Shown: positions 36,400 to 46,017, numbered from the stretch's first letter. The stretch is DNA of 64,000 nt from Vibrio nereis NBRC 15637 (GCF_001591105.1 NZ_BCUD01000013.1:41559-105558), one strand, 5' to 3'. The notes: generated by a model not told the origin, from the sequence alone. Made by a program: numbers and translations.

Positions 36400-36429
36400 T
36401 GTATTTGATATACATAGAGGCTAGTATGT

Positions 36430-36467
36430 TTTCCAGAGTTTACAAATCTACAGGGTGGATTTTCCAG
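36430..36467. repeat. Right-end recombinase-site-like motifs (tttccag x2)
   Basis: tttccag occurs at 36430 and 36461, 31 bp apart, between the recombinase gene and the gor stop. The same 7-mer marks the left end. Confidence 0.55.
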
Positions 36468-36475
36468 ACACCGAT

Positions 36476-37828
36476 TTACATGGTAACGAACTCTTCTGAG
36501 CCAGTTGGGTGAATCGCCACAACAGAATCGAAATCTGCTTTGGTTGCGCCCATCTTCATTGCTACACCGAAACCTTGGATCATTTCATCCACCGTGAAAC
36601 CGATGCCGTGTAGGCCAACGACCGTTTCTTCTTCGCCAGCACAGACTAACTTCATCTTACACGGTTGACGGTGCTTAGTGACCGCGGTGTACATTGCTGT
36701 AAAACCAGACGTGTAAACCTTAACGTTATCTTTGCCGTACTTCTCTTCCGCTTCTTGAGTCGTTAGACCGATAGTGCCGATTGGTGGGTGGCTAAATACT
36801 ACGGTTGGAACCAAATCGTAGTCCATCTTCGCGTTAGTCTTGCCGTTGAACAAGCGCTCAGACAGTTGACGACCCGCTTTCACTGCCACTGGAGTGAGTT
36901 CGATACCACCTTCCATGATGTCACCCACACAGTAGATGCCAGGAACGTTCGTTTCTTGGTATTCGTCGACTTTAATGTAGCCTTTGTCGTTAGTCGCAAC
37001 GCCAGTGGACGCTAAGTTGATCGCGTCTGTCGCTGGGTGACGACCGATTGCCCAGATCAATTGGTCAACGTTTTGGCTCTCACCGTTTTCTAGGTGTAGA
37101 GTCAGGCTGCCGTCTGCTTCTTTCACTACTTCTTTTGGTACTGAGTGGGTGTGCAGTTTAGGGCCTTCTGCATCCATCACTTCCACCAACGTCTCGATGA
37201 TCATTGGGTCAAAGCTACGCAGCGGCGATTCTTTACGAACGAATAAGTGAGTTTCAGTCCCCAAAGCGTGAAGAACACCTGCGATTTCAACCGCGATGTA
37301 ACCCGCGCCGATAACCGCTACGCGTTTTGGTTGCTCTGCTAGGTCGAAGAAGCCGTTCGAATCGATGCCGTATTCTGCGCCCGGAATGTTAGGGATGGTT
37401 GGACGACCACCGACTGCGATCAGAATGTGATCTGCGGTGTAGTGCTCACCGTTTACTTCCACGGTTTTTTCGTCAACGAACTTAGCAAAGCCTTTGATGA
37501 CGTTGACTTTGTTGTTGCCAAGAACGCGGTCGTAAGATTGGTGGATACGACCAATGTACGCCTGACGACTCTCAACCAGCTTGCTCCAGTCAAAGCCTTT
37601 TACGTCAACGTCAAAACCGTAGTCTTCTGCGTACAAGTTCATCGCTTCTGCGATTTGCGCGCCGTGCCACATCACTTTTTTTGGCACACAACCAACGTTT
37701 ACACACGTACCGCCAAGGTCTTGAGCTTCGATTAGCGCTACTTTAGCACCGTACATTGCCGCGCGGTTTGCTGATGCGATACCGCCGCTGCCGCCGCCGA
37801 TACAGATATAGTCAAAATGAGTCGCCAT
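36476..37828 (-). CDS. gor: Glutathione-disulfide reductase
   Basis: This 450-aa cytoplasmic FAD enzyme reduces GSSG with NADPH. Seen: FAD site [14 protein letters not shown], redox disulfide [18 protein letters not shown] site [15 protein letters not shown], and the C-terminal catalytic HPTGSEEFV. Length equals E. coli Gor. The last codon before the stop is ATG rather than the usual ATG-Arg: the island entered here and supplies TAA, so one residue is lost and the enzyme should stay active. It has also lost its own downstream terminator, which now lies at 23485. It is followed upstream on the same strand by rlmJ. Confidence 0.97.
   Translation of the reverse strand: MATHFDYICIGGGSGGIASANRAAMYGAKVALIEAQDLGGTCVNVGCVPKKVMWHGAQIAEAMNLYAEDYGFDVDVKGFDWSKLVESRQAYIGRIHQSYDRVLGNNKVNVIKGFAKFVDEKTVEVNGEHYTADHILIAVGGRPTIPNIPGAEYGIDSNGFFDLAEQPKRVAVIGAGYIAVEIAGVLHALGTETHLFVRKESPLRSFDPMIIETLVEVMDAEGPKLHTHSVPKEVVKEADGSLTLHLENGESQNVDQLIWAIGRHPATDAINLASTGVATNDKGYIKVDEYQETNVPGIYCVGDIMEGGIELTPVAVKAGRQLSERLFNGKTNAKMDYDLVPTVVFSHPPIGTIGLTTQEAEEKYGKDNVKVYTSGFTAMYTAVTKHRQPCKMKLVCAGEEETVVGLHGIGFTVDEMIQGFGVAMKMGATKADFDSVVAIHPTGSEEFVTM
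36479..36486. repeat. attR core repeat
   Basis: catggtaa, the mate of 23554-23561. On the minus strand it is the T-ACC-ATG end of gor, immediately followed by the island-supplied TAA. Confidence 0.75.
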
Positions 37829-37982
37829 TACTTTCTCCGTTTATCTAGGGGCGAGGGCAGGGTGTTCACTTTTCGTGAGGCCGCAAGCTCCCTGAGAGTG
37901 TTAAATGTGTTTAATCTTTATATAGTTGAGGACGAATCGGTTGAACTCAATCCATCCTATTTAAATTTGCTGCGACTGAAGG

Positions 37983-38822
37983 TTATTCAGGCACAATCCA
38001 ATCTACTTTCCAATGACCGGTTGCCGGGGCAATTGCTTCTTTAAGGAACGGCAAAATCTCTTTCATTTGGCTTTCCAGCTTCCACGGCGGGTTGATGACT
38101 ATCATGCCAGATGCCGTCATGCCGTGCTCGTTGGTATCCGGTGCCACGCCTAACTCAATTTGTAAGATTTTGCGAATGCCCAGGCCTTCCAATCCTTCGA
38201 TCATGTCTTCGATATCGTGACGATTGACCACAGGATACCAAATTGCGTAGATGCCTGTTGCCCAGCGTTTGTGGCTTTGCCAGATCGCTTGCACCACATC
38301 GCGATACTCTTTGGCCAGCTCGTAAGGCGGGTCAATCAGCACCAAACCACGGCGCTCTTTTGGCGGCAAGCTCGCTTTCAGGCGCTGAAAGCCGTCTTCT
38401 TTATAGATGCTGACCTGACGATCGCGGTGAAATTCTTGTTCAAGCAATGGGTAGTCGCTTGGGTGCAGCTCGGTTAGCACCATGCGGTCTTGCTGGCGGA
38501 TCTGCGCACGCGCCACACGCGGTGAACCCGGGTAGTAACGTAGTTTGTCACCGTTATTGAGTACTTTGACTGAGTCTAAGTAACTCTGAATTTCCGCTGG
38601 GATGTCTTTCTGATCCCACACACGCGCGATACCTTGTTTGTATTCGCCAGTTTTCTCAGACCACTCGTGCGTTAAATCGTAACGACCCACGCCAGAATGT
38701 GTGTCGTGGTAGACAAAAGGCTTATCTTTCTGTTTGAGGGAATCTAGGATAAGGCTTTGAACAATATGCTTTATTACGTCAGCGTGGTTTCCTGCGTGAA
38801 AGCTATGGCGATAACTTAACAA
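37983..38822 (-). CDS. rlmJ: 23S rRNA (adenine-2030-N6)-methyltransferase RlmJ
   Basis: 279-aa SAM-dependent methyltransferase. N-terminal MLSYRHSFHAGNHADVIKH is the family hallmark and LIDPPYE is the catalytic DPPY motif. The same gene order (gor-rlmJ-prlC) is found in V. cholerae. Divergent from prlC. Confidence 0.95.
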   Translation of the reverse strand: MLSYRHSFHAGNHADVIKHIVQSLILDSLKQKDKPFVYHDTHSGVGRYDLTHEWSEKTGEYKQGIARVWDQKDIPAEIQSYLDSVKVLNNGDKLRYYPGSPRVARAQIRQQDRMVLTELHPSDYPLLEQEFHRDRQVSIYKEDGFQRLKASLPPKERRGLVLIDPPYELAKEYRDVVQAIWQSHKRWATGIYAIWYPVVNRHDIEDMIEGLEGLGIRKILQIELGVAPDTNEHGMTASGMIVINPPWKLESQMKEILPFLKEAIAPATGHWKVDWIVPE

Positions 38823-38983
38823 AATATTTCTCTCAGAATCGGTGCGAGGTGCATCATGAATAATGGCACTTAGTATACGTTACTATTGAAAATTGCAGAA
38901 CCTACCTATATTTACTATCTAACACAAACGATACGTACAAAGATGACTAGAGAGGTACATCTTTGAATCAAAAGGAATGCTTT

Positions 38984-41026
38984 ATGTCTAATCCACTACT
39001 GACTTTTACTGACCTCCCTCCGTTTTCTCAGATTAAACCCGAGCACGTAAAACCTGCGGTTGAGCAGGCGATTGCTGACTGCCGCGCGAAGATCGAGCAA
39101 GTGCTAAAAGATAACGCGGCACCAAGCTGGGAAAACGTAATTGCGCCGATTGAAGAAGTGGATGACCGCCTAAGCCGCATTTGGTCACCGGTGAGCCATA
39201 TGAACTCGGTCGTGAACAGCGATGAGTTACGCGAAGCGTACGAAAGCTGCCTGCCAATGTTGTCTGAGTACGGCACTTGGGTCGGCCAACACAAAGGCTT
39301 GTTTGAAGCATACAAAGCGATCAAAGCCGATGAGTCGTATGAAGAGTTGACTCAAGCGCAGAAGAAAACCATTACCGATGCCTTACGTGATTTCGAGCTC
39401 TCTGGTATCGCGCTCCCTGCCGATCAGCAGCACCGCTACGGTGAGATCAGCAAACGTATGTCAGAGCTAGGCTCTAAGTTCTCAAACAACGTGCTGGACG
39501 CAACCATGGGCTGGACCAAGCATGTGACCGACGAGAAAGAGCTCACAGGCATGCCAGACTCAGCGTTATCAGCAGCGAAAGCAGCCGCGGAAGCCAAAGA
39601 GCTGGACGGTTACTTATTAACGCTAGACATTCCGTCTTACTTGCCAGTGATGACTTACTGTGACAACCAAGAGTTGCGTAAAGAGCTTTACGAAGCGTAC
39701 GTGACCCGTGCGTCGGACCGTGGCCCGAATGCCGGCAAGTGGGACAACAGCGATATCATTAACGAGCAACTCAAACTGCGCCATGAAATTGCGCGTATGC
39801 TCGGCTTTAATACTTTCAGTGAGAAATCATTGGCGACCAAGATGGCTGAAAACCCATCTCAGGTGCTTGGTTTCCTCAATAACTTAGCGAGCAAAGCCAA
39901 ACCGCAAGGTGAACGTGAAGTCGAAGAGCTGCGTCAGTTTGCGAAGAGCGAATGCGGCGTTGAAGAACTTAACCTATGGGACATCGCGTACTACAGCGAA
40001 AAGCAAAAGCAGCATCTCTTCCAAATTTCAGACGAAGAACTGCGCCCTTACTTCCCTGAAGCAAAAGCGGTCAGTGGCCTGTTTGAAGTGCTGAAACGCG
40101 TGTTTGGCATGACAGTCAAAGAGCGTGAAGGTGTGGATACTTGGCACGAGTCTGTGCGTTTCTTCGATATCTTCGATGCGAACGACAAACTACGCGGCAG
40201 CTTCTATCTTGACCTTTATGCGCGCGAACACAAGCGTGGCGGTGCGTGGATGGATGAATGCCGTGTGCGCCGTATCAACGGTGAAGGGGAATTACAAACA
40301 CCAGTAGCGTATCTGACGTGTAACTTTAACCGCCCGATCGGTGACAAACCGGCGTTGTTTACCCACGATGAAGTAGTGACGCTTTTCCACGAATTTGGTC
40401 ACGGTATCCACCACATGCTGACGCAAGTGGAAACGGGGTCTGTTTCTGGTATCAATGGCGTGCCTTGGGATGCAGTTGAGTTACCAAGTCAGTTCCTAGA
40501 GAACTGGTGTTGGGAAGAAGACGCCCTGGCGTTTATCTCGGGTCACTACGAAACCGGTGAACCGCTACCAAAAGAGATGCTAGACAAGATGCTGGCGGCG
40601 AAAAACTTCCAGTCGGCGATGTTTATCCTGCGTCAGCTTGAGTTCGGTTTGTTTGACTTTACCCTGCATACCGAGTTTGACCCGGAAGTCGGTCCGCGCG
40701 TACTGGAAACGCTGGCTGAAGTGAAATCGAAAGTCGCGGTGTTACCAAGCTTGGAGTGGAATCGATTCTCGCACAGCTTTAGTCATATTTTTGCTGGTGG
40801 TTACAGCGCTGGCTACTACAGCTACTTGTGGGCAGAAGTATTATCATCGGATGCTTTCTCTCGCTTTGAAGAAGAAGGTATATTCAACGCGGAAACGGGT
40901 AAGAGCTTCCTAAACAACATCCTAGAAATGGGTGGCAGTGAAGAACCAATGGAGCTGTTCAAACGCTTCCGTGGTCGTGAGCCAGAAATCGATGCTCTGC
41001 TGCGTCATTCTGGTATTACCGCTTAA
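38984..41026 (+). CDS. prlC: Oligopeptidase A (M3 metallopeptidase)
   Basis: This 680-aa cytoplasmic zinc peptidase degrades peptides and cleaved signal peptides. The M3 motif LFHEFGHGIHH has its first His near residue 469. The ATG at 38984 (MSNPLLTF) is chosen over an upstream TTG because AAAGGA lies 7 nt before it and the resulting length equals E. coli PrlC. A strong terminator follows at 41043. Confidence 0.97.
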   Translation: MSNPLLTFTDLPPFSQIKPEHVKPAVEQAIADCRAKIEQVLKDNAAPSWENVIAPIEEVDDRLSRIWSPVSHMNSVVNSDELREAYESCLPMLSEYGTWVGQHKGLFEAYKAIKADESYEELTQAQKKTITDALRDFELSGIALPADQQHRYGEISKRMSELGSKFSNNVLDATMGWTKHVTDEKELTGMPDSALSAAKAAAEAKELDGYLLTLDIPSYLPVMTYCDNQELRKELYEAYVTRASDRGPNAGKWDNSDIINEQLKLRHEIARMLGFNTFSEKSLATKMAENPSQVLGFLNNLASKAKPQGEREVEELRQFAKSECGVEELNLWDIAYYSEKQKQHLFQISDEELRPYFPEAKAVSGLFEVLKRVFGMTVKEREGVDTWHESVRFFDIFDANDKLRGSFYLDLYAREHKRGGAWMDECRVRRINGEGELQTPVAYLTCNFNRPIGDKPALFTHDEVVTLFHEFGHGIHHMLTQVETGSVSGINGVPWDAVELPSQFLENWCWEEDALAFISGHYETGEPLPKEMLDKMLAAKNFQSAMFILRQLEFGLFDFTLHTEFDPEVGPRVLETLAEVKSKVAVLPSLEWNRFSHSFSHIFAGGYSAGYYSYLWAEVLSSDAFSRFEEEGIFNAETGKSFLNNILEMGGSEEPMELFKRFRGREPEIDALLRHSGITA

Positions 41027-41042
41027 CCCCGTAATATCAACC

Positions 41043-41076
41043 AACAATGCCCTCTGATGTGAGGGCATTGTTTTAT
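41043..41076. terminator. Terminator between prlC and the bufferin operon
   Basis: The stem aacaatgccctc/gagggcattgtt with a 6-nt loop and T-tail lies between convergent genes. Confidence 0.92.
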
Positions 41077-41094
41077 CGGCTGTAGCTAAATATC

Positions 41095-41550
41095 TTAACC
41101 CTTTAACTTCTCTTTCAATAATTTATCGATAGAGAAAGGCCCCGCTCCCCAAACGATCACAATTAAAATCATCAAGCCCCACAGCTGGTGGTCATAGAAT
41201 CCGCGCTCCCAAAGCAGTGGGTAAGACACCACCGCAATAATATTGAAGACAAACAATATGGCCGCCATTGGTCGAGTTAACCATCCCAACCCGATAAAGA
41301 CGGGCAGAATCAGCTCGGCAGCCGTCCCCATATAAGCGGCGACTTGCCAAGGCAGCAGTGGTACTTGGTATTCATATTCAAAAAGATAGAGCGTGCTATC
41401 CCAAGTGGCGATTTTGGTCAGGCCCGAATTAAAAAACACATAGGCAACCCATAAACGGCAAAACAACAGCAGCACAGGAATGAATACGCACTGCGCTTTA
41501 CCAATCAGGGACTCGTAAGTCTCGATAACATTTTTAATCGCAGTCGACAT
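41095..41550 (-). CDS. DoxX-family membrane protein of the bufferin operon
   Basis: 151 aa with four hydrophobic segments, and the DoxX-like pattern LLFCRLWVAYVFFNSGLTKIATWDSTLYLFEYEY. A strong GAAGGAGG precedes the ATG, which lies 17 nt inside the bufC reading frame. In hvfABCD/buf operons a DoxX protein (HvfD) follows the biosynthesis genes. Its role is not settled; a link to redox or metal stress at the membrane is likely. Confidence 0.88.
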   Translation of the reverse strand: MSTAIKNVIETYESLIGKAQCVFIPVLLLFCRLWVAYVFFNSGLTKIATWDSTLYLFEYEYQVPLLPWQVAAYMGTAAELILPVFIGLGWLTRPMAAILFVFNIIAVVSYPLLWERGFYDHQLWGLMILIVIVWGAGPFSIDKLLKEKLKG

Positions 41551-42319
41551 AATGGCCTCCTTCTTCAGCCAGTGTAAATCCTGCCAACAGATGATGGTCT
41601 ACGAGAAAGCTTAAGTGCACTAGACACTCGCTCGGAATCTTAGCCAAACATGCCCCGTTGTAGATAGCTTGTAAGAGTTGAAACACGTCTGACGGCAAAG
41701 CCAAACTCCAGCTTTCGCTGCCGCTAAGATGACAAACAACCCCTTGCTCGGCTTGGTTTAGGTTTAAATCGTCGAACTGTTGGTTATCTATCGCGACTTG
41801 CAGTGAAAACACCGCAAAGTGGGCACTAAAGGGCAAAACGCCTGGCTGTAGATGCAAGATGACCTCAGCGTGTTTGTCGGCAGGGAGTGCACGGAGTTGC
41901 GTGAATGGCAGTCGCTTGTTTTGAGCAATGCTGTCATGGCGCTGCTGAGCGAGGTCAATGTGCCATTCAAACTCCGCGACGTCGGGGAGGTAGGGCGCGG
42001 CTTTCATGACCGCTGGAAAGTGTTGAATGGTATCGGCAAAGCGCTCGCCATAATGACTGACATTGCCTGAAGTTAACGGGTTATTCAGCACATGCTGTCT
42101 GGCAAGTTGGCTGAAACATTCCTCGCCCACTAAAGCTAGTACCATAGGGTAGGTTGCTTGCAGCACATCACTTAAGCCAATAATAAAGTTATTGCGATAG
42201 ATCTGCATACGCTCGTCGGCGCTAAATACATCATTGGTGACGTCGCACTCTTCGCCTGTTGCGTCATAGTGCAGCGCGGCAGAAAATCGGTTTTGCAGAA
42301 CCGCGAGAGATAAGTTCAT
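41534..42319 (-). CDS. bufC: BufC/HvfC-type partner protein (DUF2063), RiPP recognition
   Basis: 261 aa. The N-terminal DUF2063 domain reads LAVLQNRFSAALHYD ... RMQIYRNNFIIGLSDVLQATYPMVLALVGEECF, typical of the proteins that bind the precursor peptide for the MNIO enzyme. Start ATG at 42319 overlaps the bufB stop as ATGA, so the longer frame upstream is not real. Works with BufB on the BufA precursor. Confidence 0.9.
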   Translation of the reverse strand: MNLSLAVLQNRFSAALHYDATGEECDVTNDVFSADERMQIYRNNFIIGLSDVLQATYPMVLALVGEECFSQLARQHVLNNPLTSGNVSHYGERFADTIQHFPAVMKAAPYLPDVAEFEWHIDLAQQRHDSIAQNKRLPFTQLRALPADKHAEVILHLQPGVLPFSAHFAVFSLQVAIDNQQFDDLNLNQAEQGVVCHLSGSESWSLALPSDVFQLLQAIYNGACLAKIPSECLVHLSFLVDHHLLAGFTLAEEGGHYVDCD

Positions 42320-43176
42320 GACGCTTTTCTCCCATTTTGTGAAGGGAGCATTTGCAGCCTTTGGCTGGCTTTTTCTGCCTCTGCGAGCAGGACTTCGGGG
42401 GCAGGAATATCCAAATCCCACTCGATGAGTGTATTGCGAGGACCGTGCTGATTCAGCCATCTCTCAAACAGTTGCCACACTTCATCACTGACTGGTTTGC
42501 TGTGGGTATCAATCCAAATTTCGCCTTGCTCAAGATGCTTGATGGTAAAGCCGGCCAAATGAATTTCATCCACCGCGTCGGCTGGAATCGCGTTGAGGTA
42601 GGTCTCGGTATCAAAACCGTGGTTAAACGCTGAAACATAAACGTTGTTTAGGTCGAGCAACAGTCGGCACTCAGTGCGCCGCTGCACTTCGGCGAGAAAT
42701 TCCCACTCTGAAATGGTGGAGTGATTGAACTTGAGGTAGCTCGATGGGTTTTCGATCAGCATTGGACGCTGCAGATAATCTTGTACCTCGTCGACATTGC
42801 GACAAAACACCTCTAACGCTTCTTCTGTGTAGGGCAGTGGCAGTAAGTCGTTGAAGTAGTGGCCGCCATTCTCACTCCAGCTTAGGTGGTCAGAGACCAA
42901 AAACGGCTGTAGTTCATCGACTAAATGTTTCAGTTGTTGAAGATGAGGCTGACTCGGACGAGCTACACTGCCGAGTGATAAACCAATGCCATGGCAGCTA
43001 ATTTGGTAATAATTGGCCAATTGGCGCAAGGTTTGCCGCGCAGCCGAGTAAGGTTGGAAATAGTTCTCACTGTGGATTTCTAGCCAAGTCAGTCCCGGCC
43101 GTTCACCAGAGAAAAATTCCAAGTGTGGTGAGCGTAACCCTACGCCGACCTGTGTGTGGTAGTGGTGGCTAATCAC
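42316..43176 (-). CDS. bufB: BufB: MNIO (DUF692) multinuclear iron oxidative enzyme
   Basis: This 286-aa TIM-barrel enzyme installs post-translational changes on cysteines of the precursor. Family signatures are VGVGLRSPHLEFF, LEIHSENYF, SCHGIGLSLGS, SDHLSWSENGGHYFNDLLPLPYTEEAL, ENPSSYLKF, LLDLNNVYV and EIHLAGF, with the His/Asp/Glu metal ligands. It starts with GTG at 43176, with AAGGA 7 nt upstream. Between bufA (83-nt gap) and bufC. Confidence 0.93.
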   Translation of the reverse strand: MISHHYHTQVGVGLRSPHLEFFSGERPGLTWLEIHSENYFQPYSAARQTLRQLANYYQISCHGIGLSLGSVARPSQPHLQQLKHLVDELQPFLVSDHLSWSENGGHYFNDLLPLPYTEEALEVFCRNVDEVQDYLQRPMLIENPSSYLKFNHSTISEWEFLAEVQRRTECRLLLDLNNVYVSAFNHGFDTETYLNAIPADAVDEIHLAGFTIKHLEQGEIWIDTHSKPVSDEVWQLFERWLNQHGPRNTLIEWDLDIPAPEVLLAEAEKASQRLQMLPSQNGRKAS

Positions 43177-43259
43177 GGGCGAATCCTTGCGAGTGAGTGG
43201 AAGAAACGGCGGCCATTCGTAAGCTAGACCGCCAATGTTTTGTGAGGCGAACAGGAAAC

Positions 43260-43520
43260 TTAAGACGATTCAGTACTACCGCCAGCAAGTTTGTCACAAA
43301 GCCCTTTGGGAACGACCACAAACGCGTCTTTTTGGCTGTCTTCTTTCGCAGTACCTGCACAAGAACCAGTTTTGGTTGCGCAGTCGTTTTTACCGGCTTT
43401 GGCAACTCCGTAGCATTTTTCTTTTTCAGCTGCGACGGCAGGAGTGGCAGTGAGCATAGTGCCACCTAGAGCAAGTAGTCCGGTCACAGCGGCAGTTACG
43501 GCAAGATTCGATTTTTTCAT
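43260..43520 (-). CDS. bufA: BufA: bufferin precursor peptide (DUF2282)
   Basis: 86 aa with signal peptide ([20 protein letters not shown] ... AVAA) and a short mature part with four cysteines: [34 protein letters not shown]. This is the DUF2282 precursor whose cysteines are oxidised by BufB to give copper-binding bufferin. The start is the ATG at 43520, with AGAGGAAA just upstream; a longer upstream frame lacks a ribosome site. First gene of bufA-bufB-bufC-doxX, divergent from uvrD. Confidence 0.92.
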   Translation of the reverse strand: MKKSNLAVTAAVTGLLALGGTMLTATPAVAAEKEKCYGVAKAGKNDCATKTGSCAGTAKEDSQKDAFVVVPKGLCDKLAGGSTESS

Positions 43521-43802
43521 GGTAGTTTCCTCTGGTTTTCTTTTGTCCTTAAATGGTGTCAAACGAGCTACTCAAAGTGTTTGGTTCTTGACCAGCTTGC
43601 TTATTCAAAAAGAAAGAAAAGCCGCAGGAAAACTTTCAGATAAATAATGATAAATGGATTAATTATTGATTGTGTTTATTTAAGTGTTTGATAAGTTGGC
43701 TAAAAATATCAGTCACTTTTTTCTTCCTTTTCTCCTGAAATGGCATCGGTGTTTAGGTTATAATCAATTTCTATGTATAGATAACCAGTAGCTGAGCTCA
43801 GA

Positions 43803-45974
43803 ATGGATCCTTCATTACTTCTCGACGGTCTGAATGACAAGCAGCGTGAAGCCGTTGCCGCCCCACTAGAAAACTTACTTATCCTTGCTGGCGCAGGCAG
43901 TGGTAAAACCCGCGTGCTTGTACACCGCATTGCTTGGCTAATGTCGGTTGAACAAGCCTCGCCGTTTTCGATTATGTCGGTGACGTTCACCAACAAAGCG
44001 GCGGCAGAAATGCGTGGCCGTATTGAAGAACTCATGATGGGCAGCGCGTCTGGGATGTGGAATGGTACTTTCCACGGGATCTGTCACCGCATTCTTCGCG
44101 CACATTATCTGGACGCGAACTTGCCAGAAGATTTCCAAATCATCGATACCGATGATCAGCAGCGCCTACTTAAGCGCCTGATTAAAGCTCAGAACTTGGA
44201 TGAGAAACAGTGGCCAGCGCGCCAAGTGGCGTGGTGGATCAACGGCAAAAAGGACGAAGGTCTGCGCCCAAATCATATCGATGCTTACCACGACCCGGTG
44301 ACCAAGACCTACTTGCAGCTGTATACCGCGTATCAAGAAGCGTGTGACCGTGCGGGATTGGTCGACTTTGCGGAGATCTTGCTGCGAACGCACGAGTTAC
44401 TGCGCGATAAAAAGCATATCCGTGAACATTACCAAGCGCGCTTTAAGCATATTCTGGTCGACGAATTCCAAGATACCAACAACATTCAGTACGCTTGGCT
44501 TCGAATGATGGCGGGTCCGGATTCGCACGTGATGATCGTGGGTGACGATGACCAGTCCATTTACGGCTGGCGCGGTGCAAAAATCGAGAACATCGAAAAA
44601 TTCACGCAAGAATTCCCGAGTGTAACCACTGTCCGTTTGGAGCAAAACTACCGCTCAACTAAGATGATTCTGGAAGCGTCGAACACGTTGATCGCCAATA
44701 ACACCGAGCGTATGGGTAAAGAGCTGTGGACGGAAGGGGCAGAAGGCGAGCCTATCTCGGTTTACTCTGCGTATAACGAGCTGGATGAAGCGCGCTTTAC
44801 GGTCAATAAGATTAAAGAGTGGCAGGACAAAGGCGGCGCGCTTAACGATGCCGCGATGCTATACCGCAATAACGCCCAGTCACGTGTATTGGAAGAAGCG
44901 TTAATTCAGGCGGGTTTACCGTACCGAATCTACGGCGGGATGCGATTCTTCGAACGTCAAGAGATCCGCGATGCACTTGGTTACCTGCGTTTGATGTCGA
45001 ACCGCAATGATGACGCGGCGTTTGAGCGTATTGTGAATACCCCGACGCGTGGCCTTGGCGACAAAACGTTGGAAACGATTCGTTTTGCCGCGCGTGACCA
45101 AGGTAGCACCATGTGGCAAGCGAGTTTACGCCTGTTGGAAGACAAAGTGTTGGCTGGACGTGCTGCCAGTGCTTTAAGCCGATTTGTTGAACTGATCAAC
45201 GCGATGGAAGACGACACTTGCGAAATGCCGCTTCACGAGCAAACCGACCATGTGATCAAATACTCGGGCCTGTTCGCGATGTATGAGCAGGAGAAAGGCG
45301 AGAAGTCTAAGGCGCGAATTGAAAACTTGGAAGAATTGGTCACCGCAACGCGTCAATTTGAAAAACCGGAAGAAGCGGACGAGATGCCAATGCTGACGGC
45401 GTTTTTAACCCACGCAGCACTCGAAGCGGGTGAAGGCCAGGCCGACGAATTTGAAGATGCGGTTCAGCTGATGACACTGCACAGCGCGAAAGGCCTCGAA
45501 TTCCCATTGGTGTTTATGGTTGGTGTCGAAGAAGGCATGTTCCCAAGCCAAATGTCCGCCGAAGAAGCAGGGCGTTTGGAAGAAGAACGCCGCCTTTGCT
45601 ACGTGGGGATGACCCGCGCGATGGAAAAGCTCTACATCACGTATGCTGAAATGCGTCGTCTTTACGGCCAAGACAAATACCACAAGCCATCGCGCTTTAT
45701 TCGTGAATTGCCAGAAACGTGCTTAGACGAAGTGCGCATGAAAGCACAGGTGAGCCGTCCAGCGAGTTCTGGCCGATTTAGCCAAACTGTGGTCAAAGAG
45801 AGCTTTAACGAGACCGGCTTTAGTCTGGGTGCACGTGTAATGCATCCGAAGTTTGGTGAAGGTACCATCATCAACTTTGAAGGTAGCGGTCCGCAAAGCC
45901 GAGTGCAGGTGGCGTTTAACGGCGAGGGCATCAAGTGGCTCGTGACCGCATACGCTAAGCTGGAAAAGCTATAA
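43803..45974 (+). CDS. uvrD: DNA helicase II UvrD
   Basis: 723-aa SF1A helicase for nucleotide-excision and mismatch repair (E. coli 720). Motifs: [55 protein letters not shown]. The C-terminal Tudor-like domain (GARVMHPKFGEGTIINFEG ... WLVTAYAKLEKL) that contacts RNA polymerase distinguishes it from Rep. Monocistronic with terminator at 45984. No convincing LexA box was found upstream. Confidence 0.97.
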   Translation: MDPSLLLDGLNDKQREAVAAPLENLLILAGAGSGKTRVLVHRIAWLMSVEQASPFSIMSVTFTNKAAAEMRGRIEELMMGSASGMWNGTFHGICHRILRAHYLDANLPEDFQIIDTDDQQRLLKRLIKAQNLDEKQWPARQVAWWINGKKDEGLRPNHIDAYHDPVTKTYLQLYTAYQEACDRAGLVDFAEILLRTHELLRDKKHIREHYQARFKHILVDEFQDTNNIQYAWLRMMAGPDSHVMIVGDDDQSIYGWRGAKIENIEKFTQEFPSVTTVRLEQNYRSTKMILEASNTLIANNTERMGKELWTEGAEGEPISVYSAYNELDEARFTVNKIKEWQDKGGALNDAAMLYRNNAQSRVLEEALIQAGLPYRIYGGMRFFERQEIRDALGYLRLMSNRNDDAAFERIVNTPTRGLGDKTLETIRFAARDQGSTMWQASLRLLEDKVLAGRAASALSRFVELINAMEDDTCEMPLHEQTDHVIKYSGLFAMYEQEKGEKSKARIENLEELVTATRQFEKPEEADEMPMLTAFLTHAALEAGEGQADEFEDAVQLMTLHSAKGLEFPLVFMVGVEEGMFPSQMSAEEAGRLEEERRLCYVGMTRAMEKLYITYAEMRRLYGQDKYHKPSRFIRELPETCLDEVRMKAQVSRPASSGRFSQTVVKESFNETGFSLGARVMHPKFGEGTIINFEGSGPQSRVQVAFNGEGIKWLVTAYAKLEKL

Positions 45975-45983
45975 CCAGACAGA

Positions 45984-46013
45984 GAAAGCGCTAACCGAGT
46001 TAGCGCTTTTTTA
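45984..46013. terminator. Terminator between uvrD and the VOC gene
   Basis: The stem aaagcgctaa/ttagcgcttt with a 5-nt loop and T6 lies between convergent genes. Confidence 0.9.
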
Positions 46014-46017
46014 TTGC

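Larger units (their letters stand above)
23554..36486. mobile_element. 12.9-kb recombinase-trio island inserted in the 3' end of gor
   Basis: Boundaries are set by the 8-bp direct repeat catggtaa at 23554-23561 and 36479-36486, both inside gor 3' codons. The interior is visibly more A+T-rich than its flanks. The right arm encodes three tyrosine recombinases and a small coiled-coil protein, an arrangement like Tn554 tnpA-tnpB-tnpC and the gamma-Mobile-Trio elements. The cargo comprises IetAS-like defence genes, a DAC-like operon and gene remnants. Repeated tttccag/ctggaaa motifs occur near both ends. There are no conjugation genes. Confidence 0.85.

Noticed and set aside
42320..42460. 47-residue N-terminal extension of the BufC frame
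   Set aside because: It lies inside bufB on another frame, has no ribosome site, and the ATGA overlap at 42319 gives the family-typical start.
43760..43802. Possible LexA (SOS) box before uvrD
   Set aside because: The sequence ctatgtatagataaccag deviates from CTGT-N8-ACAG at several key bases, so I do not call it.
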